The notes beneath the pieces were generated by a model. That model was not told the origin of the DNA. It made no database searches and saw nothing but the letters and a program-made list of their open reading frames with translations. A program made the translations under genes and the position numbers. From Clostridiales bacterium (GTDB taxonomy: Bacteria; Bacillota; Clostridia; Oscillospirales; Oscillospiraceae), in contig SFPN01000013.1 in assembly GCA_004551945.1 (NCBI GenBank), positions 1 through 64,000 on the forward strand: DNA of 64,000 bases. Direction: 5' to 3'. Positions 1 to 7,793 of this stretch are shown one piece after another; within the stretch, counting starts at the first letter, position 1, and each line of letters starts with the position of its first letter.

Positions 1-450
1 AAAGGGGTCCCGGGCCTCCCGGTCCATCTTGTTGATGAAGGTGAAGATGGGGATGTCCCGCATGACGCAGACCTTGAAGAGCTTCCGGGTCTGGGCCTCC
101 ACGCCCTTGGCAGCGTCGATGACCATCACGGCGGAGTCGGCGGCCATCAGGGTGCGGTAGGTGTCCTCGGAGAAGTCCTGGTGGCCGGGGGTGTCCAGAA
201 TGTTGATGCAGAAGCCCTCATACTGGAACTGGAGGACGGACGAGGTGACGGAGATGCCGCGCTGCTTTTCGATCTCCATCCAGTCGGAGACGGCGGCCCG
301 GGTGTTTTTCTTGCCCTTGACCTGACCGGCCTGGGCGATGGCCCCGCCGTAAAGCAGGAACTTTTCCGTCAGGGTTGTCTTACCGGCGTCGGGGTGGGAG
401 ATGATGGCGAAGGTTCTTCTTCGCTTGATTTCGGACTCGTATTTCGGCAA
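1..450 (-). CDS. prfC: Peptide chain release factor 3 (N-terminal part, cut by window edge)
   Basis: N-terminal 150 residues of the translational GTPase RF3, which recycles RF1/RF2 from the ribosome after termination. Seen: the G1 P-loop SHPDAGKTTLTEK, a switch region around EKQRGISVTSSV, the G3 motif DTPGHQDFSEDT and the G4 motif NKMD. The string SDWMEIEKQRGISVTSSV is typical of RF3 rather than EF-G, LepA or TypA. The chosen start is TTG (LPKYESEIKRRRTF) because a GGAGGA ribosome site lies 7 nt before it and no ATG is available. The rest of the gene lies beyond base 1. Confidence 0.93.
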   Translation of the reverse strand, partial: MPKYESEIKRRRTFAIISHPDAGKTTLTEKFLLYGGAIAQAGQVKGKKNTRAAVSDWMEIEKQRGISVTSSVLQFQYEGFCINILDTPGHQDFSEDTYRTLMAADSAVMVIDAAKGVEAQTRKLFKVCVMRDIPIFTFINKMDREARDPF

Positions 451-493
451 AGGATATTCCTCCTCTGTTGATTTGGATAAAACTTAACATAAT

Positions 494-522
494 ATTTTAC
501 CATGCCATGGGACGCTCTGCAA
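494..522 (-). promoter_or_regulatory. Promoter of prfC
   Basis: On the minus strand, TTGCAG and TAAAAT separated by exactly 17 nt match a SigA-type promoter, about 45 nt upstream of the prfC start. Confidence 0.6.
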
Positions 523-593
523 GTGGTTTTCGCCTCCAAAGAGTGCCAAAGAGGAGCAAGTATCGTCACAAGTCCCCCGGCGTCCCCGGCAAT

Positions 594-637
594 AAAAATC
601 ACCATCCGAGACGGTGCGTTCTCAGATGGCGATTTTT
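594..637 (-). terminator. Terminator after the MATE gene
   Basis: Long inverted repeat with A-rich and T-rich flanks (arms AAAAATCACCATCCGAG and CTCAGATGGCGATTTTT, small mismatches). It lies just beyond the MATE stop codon and could act on either strand. Confidence 0.6.
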
Positions 638-666
638 CGCTTATACCGGCCGGAACCGCAGACAGA

Positions 667-2682
667 TCAGCCTTTGGCCACGCTGGCCTGCCCCCGCAGG
701 GCCAGGTAGTCCAGGATGGCCTGGGCGGTCTGCTCCGGGCCGATGGAGCTGTCGATGCACAGGGAGTAGTTCCGGGCGTCTCCCCAGGCGGTCCCGGCGA
801 TATTCTTGTAATAAGCCCCCCGGGCAGCGTCGGAATGGCGGATGCTGGCGGCGGCCTCCTCCTGGGTGTCGCCGTACATCTCCATCACCTTCCGGGTGCG
901 GTAGTCCTTGGGGGCGTGGATAAAGACCCGCACCACGTTGTCGTAGTTCCGGAGGACATAGTCTGCCGCCCGGCCCACGATAACGCAGGAACCGGCATCG
1001 GCAATCTTCCGGATGATCCGGTCCTGGGCGGTGATGGCCTGCTGGACCACGTTGGTGCTCAGGTACAGGTCGTGGAGCAGGGCAGGGGAGTTGGCGTTTA
1101 AGTCGGAGATAAACTCCTGGGCCAGACCGCTCTCCTGGGCGGCCAGGGCGGTCATCTCCTTATAGTAGCAGGCAACCCCCAGCTGGTCTGCCAGCAGCTG
1201 ACCCACCCGCTTGCCGGCGGAGCCGTGCTCCCGGGCGATGGTGACGATGACCCCGGGGTGAGAGGGCCGGATCACGGTGGAGGCAGCTTCGGGTGCCTGG
1301 GCGGGGGCGGCGGCCTCGTCGGCGCGCAGCTTCCGGAAGAAGCGAAGGGTCAGCGTGGCGGCCACGATCATGGCGATCAGGTCCGCAGCGGGGGCGGCAA
1401 AGAGGATGCCCTTGACCCCGAAGAACCGGGGGAGAAGAATGCACAGGGGCACAAAGCACACCAGGTCCCGGATGAGGGAGGAGGCTGCTGCCTTGCCGGG
1501 GTGGCCCACCGCCTGGAAGAAGATGGAGGTCATCTTAATGAGGCAGGTGAAGGTCACCAGAGACAGGAAGATGCGGAAGGTGAGCAGGGCAAACTCCCAG
1601 TAGAGGGGGTCACCCGCCCCGAAGATGCCGATGACTACCTGGGGGCACAGCTCGAAGATCAGCGTGGAGACCAGACCCACCGCCAGGGTGGACAGGAAGA
1701 TCAGCTTGTAGGTCCCCCGGACCCGGTCATACTTCCGGGCGCCGTAGTTGTAACCCAGAATGGGCTGGCCCCCCAGGATGATGCCCACCACGATGTTGAT
1801 GACGATGGTAAAGACCTTGGTCTCAATGCTGATGACGGAAATGGGGATGTCCGGGCCGTAAATGGACAGGGAGCCATACTGAAACAGCATGATGTTGCAC
1901 ACCAGAGAGATGATGACGATGGACATCTGGGTGATGAAGGTGGAGGCCCCCAGCTGCACCACACCCCGGAAAACCCGCAGATCTGGCAGAAAGCTCTTTT
2001 TGGTCAGATGGAAGGTCTTGGTGCGGGTGGTGTAATAGATCACGCTGAGGACGAAGGAGAGAATCTGGCCCAGGACTGTTGCGTAGGCCGCTCCCTTGAT
2101 CCCCCAGTGCAGACCGAAGATGAAGATGGGGTCCAGGATGATGTTCAGCACCGCACCGCCGGTGGTGGCGGCCATGGAAAACTTGGGGCTGCCGTCGGCG
2201 CGGATGACCCCGTTCATGGCGTTGGCCAGCATATAGATGGGCAGGGCGGCCAGCAGAATGGTAAAGTACTCCATGGACATGCCGATGGTGGTGTCCGACG
2301 CGCCGAACAGGCGGAGAAGGGGTTCCTTGCATAAGGTGGCCACCAGGATGAGCACCAAGCTGATGAGAAAGGTGATGGTCAGGCCGCTGCCGATGCACTT
2401 GTGGGCGTTCTGGGTGTCCCCCTTGCCCTGGCAGAGGCTCAGGTAGGCGGCGGACCCGTCCCCTACGCACCAGGCTAAGGCCAGGGAGATGATGAGGATG
2501 GGGAAGACGATGCCGGTGGCGGCGTTGCCCAGGTATCCCAGCTCACTGTTGCCGATGAAGATCTGGTCCACGATGTTGTACAGGGCGGTGACCAGCAGGG
2601 AGAAGATACAGGGGATGGAGAAGGTGCGCAGGAGCTTCCCCAAAGGCGCCTGGCCCAAATACTGGTTTTGATCGGACTGCAT
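667..2682 (-). CDS. MATE family efflux transporter fused to a cytidylate kinase-like domain
   Basis: 671-aa two-part protein. Residues about 1-440 are a MATE (multi-antimicrobial extrusion) transporter with twelve hydrophobic segments and typical stretches such as DQIFIGNSELGYLGNAA and NGVIRADGSPK. A short Ala/Pro-rich linker leads to about 200 residues that resemble the cytidylate-kinase-like family, beginning VIVTIAREHGSAGKRVGQ with CVIVGRAADYVL further on. The start is the ATG at 2682, which has AAGGAGG 9 nt upstream; an earlier in-frame codon lacks a site. The transporter presumably exports cationic or drug-like compounds using an ion gradient. The role of the kinase-like domain is unknown. 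The gene stands alone between two terminators. Confidence 0.9.
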   Translation of the reverse strand: MQSDQNQYLGQAPLGKLLRTFSIPCIFSLLVTALYNIVDQIFIGNSELGYLGNAATGIVFPILIISLALAWCVGDGSAAYLSLCQGKGDTQNAHKCIGSGLTITFLISLVLILVATLCKEPLLRLFGASDTTIGMSMEYFTILLAALPIYMLANAMNGVIRADGSPKFSMAATTGGAVLNIILDPIFIFGLHWGIKGAAYATVLGQILSFVLSVIYYTTRTKTFHLTKKSFLPDLRVFRGVVQLGASTFITQMSIVIISLVCNIMLFQYGSLSIYGPDIPISVISIETKVFTIVINIVVGIILGGQPILGYNYGARKYDRVRGTYKLIFLSTLAVGLVSTLIFELCPQVVIGIFGAGDPLYWEFALLTFRIFLSLVTFTCLIKMTSIFFQAVGHPGKAAASSLIRDLVCFVPLCILLPRFFGVKGILFAAPAADLIAMIVAATLTLRFFRKLRADEAAAPAQAPEAASTVIRPSHPGVIVTIAREHGSAGKRVGQLLADQLGVACYYKEMTALAAQESGLAQEFISDLNANSPALLHDLYLSTNVVQQAITAQDRIIRKIADAGSCVIVGRAADYVLRNYDNVVRVFIHAPKDYRTRKVMEMYGDTQEEAAASIRHSDAARGAYYKNIAGTAWGDARNYSLCIDSSIGPEQTAQAILDYLALRGQASVAKG

Positions 2683-2710
2683 AGGAAATATCCTCCTTTT
2701 CAAAAAACGC

Positions 2711-2751
2711 AAAAAAAGTGCGCAGAATTGTTAGAAATTCTACGCACTTTT
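2711..2751 (-). terminator. Rho-independent terminator of the CNNM/CBS gene
   Basis: Hairpin with arms AAGTGCGTAGAATT and AATTCTGCGCACTT (minus strand), followed by a run of seven T. It sits between the CNNM/CBS stop and the MATE start, so the two genes are probably transcribed separately. Confidence 0.8.
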
Positions 2752-2792
2752 GGCTGCTAACACAGTTAAGATACCATAAAAAGTTTTGAAAA

Positions 2793-4112
2793 TCAAGGGC
2801 TGGCAGATTCGATTTGTGAAATCCGACGAACCGTTGCCTCCTCCAGCTTGTGGTCTTTGATGCGTTCTACATGGATCTGGAGCTGATCGGTGCGGACCGA
2901 GATGGTCCGCCCGTCCTGGGGCACGGAGCCGTACAAGCCGAACACATACCCGGCGAAGGTGTCATACTCCTCCACTGGCAGGTCCAGCCCCAGCTCCTGG
3001 GCCACGTCGTCCATGCTGGCGGAGCCGCGGATCTGCCAGGTCTGGCTGTCCAGCTGCTGGATCTCCGGCAGCTCGCCCTCCATCTCAATCTCGCCCACCA
3101 GCTGCTCCAGCAGGTCCCGGATGGTGACCACCCCCAGCATCCCGCCGTGTTCGTCCAGGACCACCGCGTAGTAGCGGCGGCGGGCCTTCATCTGCTTGAA
3201 GAGCATGTCGGCCTTGACGGTCTCGGGGACGAAGAAGGGGGGCTTTACCAGGGCCTCCAGAATCTCCGGGACGGTGGCGTCCTGCATCCGGAAGAAGTCC
3301 CGGGCGTCCAGCACGCCCACCACCTGGTCCACGGTCTCCCGGCAGACGGGGTACCGGGTGTGGCGGGTGGACAGGATGACCTGGGTCCACTCCTGGGTGG
3401 TCTGGTCGGTCCAGAGCAGGTCCAGTTCCGTGCGGTGGGTGGCGAATTCCCCCACGGTGATGTCGTCAAACGCGAAAACGTTGGTGATAAATTCTTTGGT
3501 CTCGCTGTCAAAGACCCCTTTCTCGCTGCCCCGGTCGAGCATCATCTTGATCTCTTCCTCGCTGACCTCCTCCTCGTCGGCGTTGGGGTCGATGCCCAGC
3601 AGACGGAGGACCAGGTTGGTGGAGGCGGTGAGAATGGCCACCACCGGGGCAAAGACCTTGGCGATGGCGGAGATGAGGGCAGAGAGGGCCAGGGCCAGAG
3701 TCTCCGCCTTTTTCATGCCCAGGCGCTTGGGGACCAGCTCCCCGAACACCAGGGTGAAGTAGGACAGCAGGAGGGTGATGAGCACCACGGACAGGGTGTC
3801 CAGGGTGGCGGCGGGGAGGGGGACTCCGGCGGCCAGAAGCAGACCGGTGAGCCGGTCAGAGAAATTGTCCGCGGCAAAGGCGCTGCCCAGAAAGCCCGAA
3901 AGGGTGATGGCGATCTGAATGGTCGCCAAAAACTGGGCAGGCCGGCTGGTGAGCCGGGCCAGGCGCAGGGCCCGTTTATCCCCCTGGGACACCAGCTGGG
4001 CCAGCTTGTTGTCGTTCATGGAGATCACGGCGATCTCCGCGCAGGCGAAGACCGCATTGAGAGAGATGAGGATTAGCTGAAGAAGAATGGGGAGCAGAAT
4101 ATCGTGTTCCAT
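2793..4112 (-). CDS. Hemolysin family / CorC-like protein with CNNM and CBS domains
   Basis: 439-aa membrane protein. Order of domains: CNNM (DUF21) transmembrane domain, residues about 5-190, with the family string ACAEIAVISMNDNKLAQL; a CBS pair, about 205-335 (TRYPVCRETVDQVVGVLDARDF and VVLDEHGGMLGVVTIRDLLE); and a C-terminal CorC/HlyC transporter-associated domain, about 350-430 (GSASMDDVAQELGLDLP, TFAGYVFGLYGSVP). Family members are linked to magnesium or cobalt efflux; the name hemolysin is historical. The ATG at 4112 has TAGGAGGGA upstream at normal spacing. Full length for the family and apparently monocistronic. Confidence 0.92.
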   Translation of the reverse strand: MEHDILLPILLQLILISLNAVFACAEIAVISMNDNKLAQLVSQGDKRALRLARLTSRPAQFLATIQIAITLSGFLGSAFAADNFSDRLTGLLLAAGVPLPAATLDTLSVVLITLLLSYFTLVFGELVPKRLGMKKAETLALALSALISAIAKVFAPVVAILTASTNLVLRLLGIDPNADEEEVSEEEIKMMLDRGSEKGVFDSETKEFITNVFAFDDITVGEFATHRTELDLLWTDQTTQEWTQVILSTRHTRYPVCRETVDQVVGVLDARDFFRMQDATVPEILEALVKPPFFVPETVKADMLFKQMKARRRYYAVVLDEHGGMLGVVTIRDLLEQLVGEIEMEGELPEIQQLDSQTWQIRGSASMDDVAQELGLDLPVEEYDTFAGYVFGLYGSVPQDGRTISVRTDQLQIHVERIKDHKLEEATVRRISQIESASP

Positions 4113-4138
4113 GGAGCATCCCTCCTAATATAATAGGT

Positions 4139-4167
4139 AGTGTATCATACTCCCGGATTTGGGTCAA
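4139..4167 (-). promoter_or_regulatory. Promoter of the CNNM/CBS gene
   Basis: Minus strand TTGACC, 17 nt, TACACT, ending about 27 nt before the start codon. Confidence 0.6.
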
Positions 4168-4215
4168 TCGAAGGGCGGGCCGTGGAAAAAATTCTGGAAA
4201 ACCAGAAAAAACTCC

Positions 4216-4244
4216 TTTACTTTTCGTCCGGCGGCTGTTATAAT
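4216..4244 (+). promoter_or_regulatory. Promoter of tRNA-Arg
   Basis: TTTACT, 17 nt, TATAAT; the expected transcription start lies about 15 nt before the mature tRNA 5' end. Confidence 0.75.
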
Positions 4245-4265
4245 AACTTGGTACTTGAGCGATAC

Positions 4266-4341
4266 GCGCCAGTAGCGTAATGGATAGCGCATCAGATTCC
4301 GGTTCTGAGGGTTGGGGGTTCGAGTCCCTTCTGGCGTGCCA
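4266..4341 (+). tRNA. tRNA-Arg (anticodon CCG)
   Basis: Complete cloverleaf of 76 nt including an encoded CCA. The acceptor stem is GCGCCAG paired with CTGGCGT (one G-U pair). The anticodon stem TCAGA/TCTGA encloses the loop TTCCGGT, giving anticodon CCG, which reads the Arg codon CGG, a very frequent codon in this genome. The T-arm carries GGTTCGAGTCC. A terminator follows directly. The phage lysis remnant starts just after it, as expected if this tRNA once served as an integration site; I found no second copy of its 3' end. Confidence 0.96.
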
Positions 4342-4344
4342 AGT

Positions 4345-4382
4345 AAAAAAGCCTGGAAATCATCTGATTTCCAGGCTTTTTC
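4345..4382 (+). terminator. Bidirectional terminator between tRNA-Arg and the endolysin gene
   Basis: Perfect hairpin with arms AAAAAGCCTGGAAATCA and its complement around a 2-nt loop, with A and T tracts on the two sides. It can end the tRNA transcript and the converging lysis-gene transcript. Confidence 0.9.
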
Positions 4383-4404
4383 TTTGTGTCGATTTGATTG
4401 GAAC

Positions 4405-5184
4405 TCAGGCCAGCAGACGAAGCCTTGCCAGCCAGGCGATCACTTCGTCCCGCTTGGCCGGGCGCTCGGGGGAGGTGCCGTCGGTAAGGCCAGTCTGCAC
4501 CGCTTTGGTCCAGGCGCCTTCCTGCACGCTCCACTCCGGCTCGGGCAGGGATTTGGCGTGGAGCTCTGCCTTCTGCACCAGCTGATAGGCCTGCTCGTTG
4601 GTCATTTCCTTCAGCAGCTTGTTGATGTCCATGTCGTCCTCCTCCTTTGGCTGTTCGGGCCGCTCAATGACCCAATAATACTTCACCTGCTGTCTGAACA
4701 GGCTGTAGCTTCCTTTGGTCCGCGCCGCCTTGGTGGAGGCCGGATCGTTGATGTAAATGGTGTCGCCGTCGATCTTCCACGCCAGCACATAATGGCCGGA
4801 GCTTGTCCAGTTGCCGGGCCCCATGCAGGCGATCACCAGCTCGCCCCGGTCCAGAGCGTCCTTCACCTGGGCGTGGTAGGCGCTGGTGGCGTTGCCGTAC
4901 AGACTGGCGTAGTTCAGCCGGGTCATCCGCAGGCCATACCGCGCCCCGGCCGGTTCAAAGTAGCCGTAGTAGGTCCCCTGGTGAGGTGCCTTGTACCCGT
5001 GAGCCAGCGCCCAGGCGCACTCGGTTTTGGGGGTGACGGAGGGGTCCGCCCAGGTTGCCAGCACCATAGCCATGGCCGTGGGCCCGCAGCCGGAAGCGGC
5101 GATGGTGGTCTTTTCCCCGGGAGCGGAGTAATCCAGACTGCCCCATTTGGGGTCCGTCTGCAAATAGGAAACCGGCTGGGTCAT
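4405..5184 (-). CDS. Phage-type endolysin, C39-like cysteine peptidase/amidase fold
   Basis: 259 aa. Residues about 1-160 resemble the peptidase_C39_2 papain-like fold used by many phage lysins: QTDPKWGSLDYS, a catalytic-Cys motif SGCGPTAMAMVLA, a histidine in SSGHYVLAWKIDGD and an Asp in YINDPAS. After an acidic linker (PKEEDDMD) about 80 residues resemble the small C-terminal segment found in phage lysins of gut Firmicutes. The start at 5184 has GGAGG upstream and overlaps the holin stop by 4 bp (ATGA). No signal peptide is seen, so release would rely on the holin. The gene appears intact. Confidence 0.85.
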   Translation of the reverse strand: MTQPVSYLQTDPKWGSLDYSAPGEKTTIAASGCGPTAMAMVLATWADPSVTPKTECAWALAHGYKAPHQGTYYGYFEPAGARYGLRMTRLNYASLYGNATSAYHAQVKDALDRGELVIACMGPGNWTSSGHYVLAWKIDGDTIYINDPASTKAARTKGSYSLFRQQVKYYWVIERPEQPKEEDDMDINKLLKEMTNEQAYQLVQKAELHAKSLPEPEWSVQEGAWTKAVQTGLTDGTSPERPAKRDEVIAWLARLRLLA

Positions 5185-5381
5185 GCTTCCACCTCCGGCA
5201 GCCCTGCCACGCTGGTCAGCAGGGACAGGATACCGGCCAGCACCGTGGCGGACACCACGACGGGCCACTCCACTGCGGACAGCACAGCCGCCGCGCCAAT
5301 GGTGGCAATGGCCGTCTGGGCCATGGTCTTAACCGCCCGCACGCCTGCGGCCTTCCACCAAGTTTTTGTTTTTTCGCTCAT
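5181..5381 (-). CDS. Phage holin
   Basis: 66-aa protein with a basic N-terminus (MSEKTKTWWKAAGVRAVKT) and two hydrophobic segments, about residues 17-35 and 42-60, ending GLPEVEA. Size, topology and position directly before the endolysin with a 4-bp overlap identify a holin, the membrane pore that lets the lysin reach the wall. The ATG at 5381 is preferred over the one 6 nt upstream because it lies 7 nt after AAAGGAG. Confidence 0.82.
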   Translation of the reverse strand: MSEKTKTWWKAAGVRAVKTMAQTAIATIGAAAVLSAVEWPVVVSATVLAGILSLLTSVAGLPEVEA

Positions 5382-5383
5382 CC

Positions 5384-5878
5384 TCATTCTCCTTTCTGTT
5401 CCACATAAATCCCCACCAGCTCGCTCAGCGGGTTATAGACAGGATTCACCGTATCCCTGCTGCACAGATACACAACCCCATCCTGGCTGTAATACAACCC
5501 GCTCGCCAGCGCCATGCTGCCCTCATAGGGGATAGGGTCATACTTGGTTCCGTCGTGGGTCTCGCAGATTTCCTCCCACAGAGCCGGAACATTCTCCGGC
5601 TCCCACCCCTCCTGGGATGTGTGGGCCTGGAGACAACGGAACAGCCTGCTGTGGTGCTGCACCTTGAAGCCCACGGCATAGTCCGTGTCAGATGCCCATT
5701 CCGGGTAAAATTCTGCCATCCGCAGGGCTGTGTTATCGTCCACGGTCAGACTGTTGAGCTCCTTTGCGATCAGCAGGCGGGCGACTTCGGATTCTGTCAG
5801 GGGGCGGGTGCGCTCATAGGCTTCATAGGCGGCCTGCTCTGCCTGCATTGCGGTGATTTTTTCGGCGGTCATTTCCAC
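5384..5878 (-). CDS. Phage tail-type protein with carbohydrate-binding-like module
   Basis: About 164 aa. The N-terminal part is helical and Glu/Ala-rich (EMTAEKITAMQAEQAAYEAYE). Residues about 65-105 look like a CBM5/12-type module (YAVGFKVQHHSRLFRCLQAHTSQEGW, then PALWEEI), often seen in baseplate or receptor-binding proteins. The only near-cognate start is a GTG at 5878 with no ribosome site. The open frame continues upstream to a TAA at 5912-5914, and a GGAGG at 5915-5919 is well placed for an ATA codon at 5903-5905, giving NKWLNGNIVEMTAE. The original ATG may therefore have been lost. Adjacent to holin and endolysin. Confidence 0.7.
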   Translation of the reverse strand: MEMTAEKITAMQAEQAAYEAYERTRPLTESEVARLLIAKELNSLTVDDNTALRMAEFYPEWASDTDYAVGFKVQHHSRLFRCLQAHTSQEGWEPENVPALWEEICETHDGTKYDPIPYEGSMALASGLYYSQDGVVYLCSRDTVNPVYNPLSELVGIYVEQKGE

Positions 5879-5911
5879 AATGTTGCCATTAAGCCATTTG
5901 TTTATAGCAAT

Positions 5912-6037
5912 TTACCTCCCGTAAATCTGGATGATGCCGGATACAGCTTGATATGTCGATACAGGTGCTGCAAGCTTAAATTTCGCAGCCTTGCCAACAT
6001 TAATGTTTATGCCCGGGCTTACAGTGTGAATCTCCAT
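5912..6037 (-). CDS. Small phage protein (41 aa), function unknown
   Basis: Short open frame starting MEIHTVSPGININVGKAAK and ending IIQIYGR, with a strong AAAAGGAGGGG site 5-6 nt before its ATG. Its stop codon is in frame with, and directly precedes, the extended frame of the tail-type gene. Similar tiny proteins occur between tail and lysis genes in phages. I do not recognise the family. Confidence 0.5.
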   Translation of the reverse strand: MEIHTVSPGININVGKAAKFKLAAPVSTYQAVSGIIQIYGR

Positions 6038-6060
6038 AGATCCCCTCCTTTTCGTTTCCC

Positions 6061-6330
6061 TCAGAGATTCTTACAGGCACACCCCGTGTGCTCTTCCAGG
6101 TCTGCGATGCGGTGGTTGGCCACCCGCATCTTTTCGTCAAATACGCTGGTTTTCTCCTCCAGCCGGTAGGTGCGCTCCACCAGGCTGTTGTGCTTGTCCA
6201 CCCGCTTGGTGAGCTCGTCCAGCTTGTAGGTCAGCAGAGCCTCAGTTTTCCGCTGCTGAAAGATGTTGTTCACCAGGCAGACCAGAGTGGCCGCCCCGGC
6301 GGAGATCAGCGCCGCAAAAATGGTTTCCGT
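6061..6330 (-). CDS. XhlA-like phage membrane protein, non-ATG start
   Basis: About 89 aa: one transmembrane helix near the N-terminus (IFAALISAGAATLVCLVNN) followed by a coiled coil (KLDELTKRVDKHNSLVERTYRLEEK and EKMRVANHRIADLEEH). This architecture matches the hemolysin XhlA / phage cell-surface protein group found beside holins. No ATG, GTG or TTG lies at a sensible position. The best site-spaced codon is ACG at 6328-6330 (giving TETIFAALI), with AAGGGGGG upstream; an ATT further up behind GGAGGT is the alternative. The start looks decayed or is truly non-canonical. A LexA-type box lies about 45 nt upstream. Confidence 0.65.
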   Translation of the reverse strand, partial: TETIFAALISAGAATLVCLVNNIFQQRKTEALLTYKLDELTKRVDKHNSLVERTYRLEEKTSVFDEKMRVANHRIADLEEHTGCACKNL

Positions 6331-6374
6331 CCTTTGTCCCCCCTTCCCCCAAATCGCAGTCCTACCTCCGTTAT

Positions 6375-6388
6375 AGAACGTATGTTCT
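6375..6388. promoter_or_regulatory. LexA/DinR-type SOS box
   Basis: The palindrome AGAACGTATGTTCT fits the Gram-positive LexA consensus GAACRNRYGTTC in full. It lies upstream of the XhlA-like gene on the minus strand, with TATAAC immediately downstream as a possible -10. It would link the lysis genes to DNA damage. Confidence 0.65.
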
Positions 6389-6480
6389 ATTTCTTCCAGC
6401 GCCGCTGCCGGGTCACCTGTCCGGAGCAGGTATCCATTGGGGACTGGGCCGGAGCTGGGGGGGGAAGGGTGGAGGTTGTG

Positions 6481-6510
6481 ATTGCCTTTGGAGGCAATCT
6501 GTGCTACAAT
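6481..6510 (+). promoter_or_regulatory. Promoter with overlapping inverted repeat, alcohol dehydrogenase gene
   Basis: TTGCCT at 6482-6487, 17 nt, TACAAT at 6505-6510. The inverted repeat ATTGCC-N6-GGCAAT (6481-6498) covers the -35 element, so a repressor could bind there. The regulator is unknown. Confidence 0.6.
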
Positions 6511-6568
6511 ACACCCCAAGAATTGCATTTTTTGACCTGCGATCAAATCCCGAAAGGAGACTATTATC

Positions 6569-7741
6569 GTGAGCTTTTCCTTCCATGTTCCCACTAACTT
6601 TGTCTTTGGCCAGGGGGCTGTCCAGAAGCTGCACAAGCAGCGCCTGCCCGGCAAGAAGGCCCTCATCGTCATTTCCAGCGGCAAGTCCACCCGGGCCAAC
6701 GGCTACCTGGACACCGTCCAGGACCAGCTGACCCAGGCCGGCGTGGAGTACGCCGTTTTTGACAAGATCCTGGCAAACCCCGTCATTGCCAACGTGATGG
6801 ACGGCGCGGCCTGCGCCCGGGAGAACGGCTGTGATTTTGTCCTGGGCCTGGGCGGCGGCAGCAGCATTGACGCGGCCAAGGCCATCGCCATGATGGCCCC
6901 CAATGAGGGTAATTACTGGGACTATGTCTACGGCGGCACCGGCGGCGGCCAGCGGATGAAAAACAAGCCCCTGCCCATCGTGGCCATTCCCACCACCGCC
7001 GGCACCGGCACCGAGCTGGATGCCTGGACCATCATCACCAACGACGAGACCAACGAAAAGATGAGCGGCGGCAACAAGAACACCTTCCCGGTGCTGGCCA
7101 TCGTGGACCCGGATCTGATGCTGTCCGTGCCCCCCAAGTTCACCGCCTACCAGGGCTTCGACGCCCTCTTCCACTCCGTGGAGTGCTATATCAACAAGAC
7201 CAACAACCTGATGGCGGATATGTTTGCCCTGAAGGCCATTGAGGCTGTGGGCCGGAACCTGGCCGCCGCCTACGCCGACGGGCAGAACGTGAAGGCCCGG
7301 GAGCAGGTGGCCTTCGGCAGCAGCCTGGGCGGCCTGGTGATGAGCGTGGACAACCTGTGCTCCGAGCACGCCATGGAGCACCCCCTGTCCGCCTATCACC
7401 CCCAGATCGCCCACGGCGCGGGCCTCATCATGATCAGCCGGGCCTACTACACCCACATGATGGAGAACTGCCCCGAGCTGGCCCCCCGCTTTGTGGACAT
7501 GGCCAAGGCCATGGGCAGGGAGGACGCCAAGGAGGCTTCCGACTTCATCACCGCGCTGACGGACCTGCAGAAGGCCTGCGGGGTGGACGAGCTGAAGATG
7601 TCCGACTACGGCATCACCCCCGAGGAGTTCCCCGCCTTCGCCGCCAACGCCCGGAGCACCATGGGCATCCTCTTCAAGATGGACCGCATCCAGCTCAGCG
7701 ACGACGATCTGGTGAAAATCTATACCGAATCCTACAAGTAA
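6569..7741 (+). CDS. Iron-containing alcohol dehydrogenase
   Basis: 390-aa group III (Fe-dependent) alcohol dehydrogenase that would interconvert an aldehyde or ketone and an alcohol with NAD(P)H. Seen: the NAD(P)-binding GLGGGSSIDAAKAIA, the family string PTTAGTGTE, and metal-site regions with Asp/His in GFDALFHSVECYI and HAMEHPLSAYHPQIAHG. It reads more like a butanol/1,3-propanediol dehydrogenase relative than AdhE, because no aldehyde dehydrogenase half is present. The GTG start at 6569 has AAAGGAG 9 nt upstream. Monocistronic: own promoter and a perfect terminator. Substrate cannot be told from sequence. Confidence 0.9.
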   Translation: MSFSFHVPTNFVFGQGAVQKLHKQRLPGKKALIVISSGKSTRANGYLDTVQDQLTQAGVEYAVFDKILANPVIANVMDGAACARENGCDFVLGLGGGSSIDAAKAIAMMAPNEGNYWDYVYGGTGGGQRMKNKPLPIVAIPTTAGTGTELDAWTIITNDETNEKMSGGNKNTFPVLAIVDPDLMLSVPPKFTAYQGFDALFHSVECYINKTNNLMADMFALKAIEAVGRNLAAAYADGQNVKAREQVAFGSSLGGLVMSVDNLCSEHAMEHPLSAYHPQIAHGAGLIMISRAYYTHMMENCPELAPRFVDMAKAMGREDAKEASDFITALTDLQKACGVDELKMSDYGITPEEFPAFAANARSTMGILFKMDRIQLSDDDLVKIYTESYK

Positions 7742-7749
7742 AAGCCAAC

Positions 7750-7785
7750 AAAAAAACCGGTTCCCATATGGGAACCGGTTTTTCT
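7750..7785. terminator. Bidirectional terminator
   Basis: Perfect palindrome ACCGGTTCCCATATGGGAACCGGT with A7 before and T5 after, between the converging alcohol dehydrogenase and zinc-ribbon genes. Confidence 0.92.
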
Positions 7786-7793
7786 TTTCCGGG

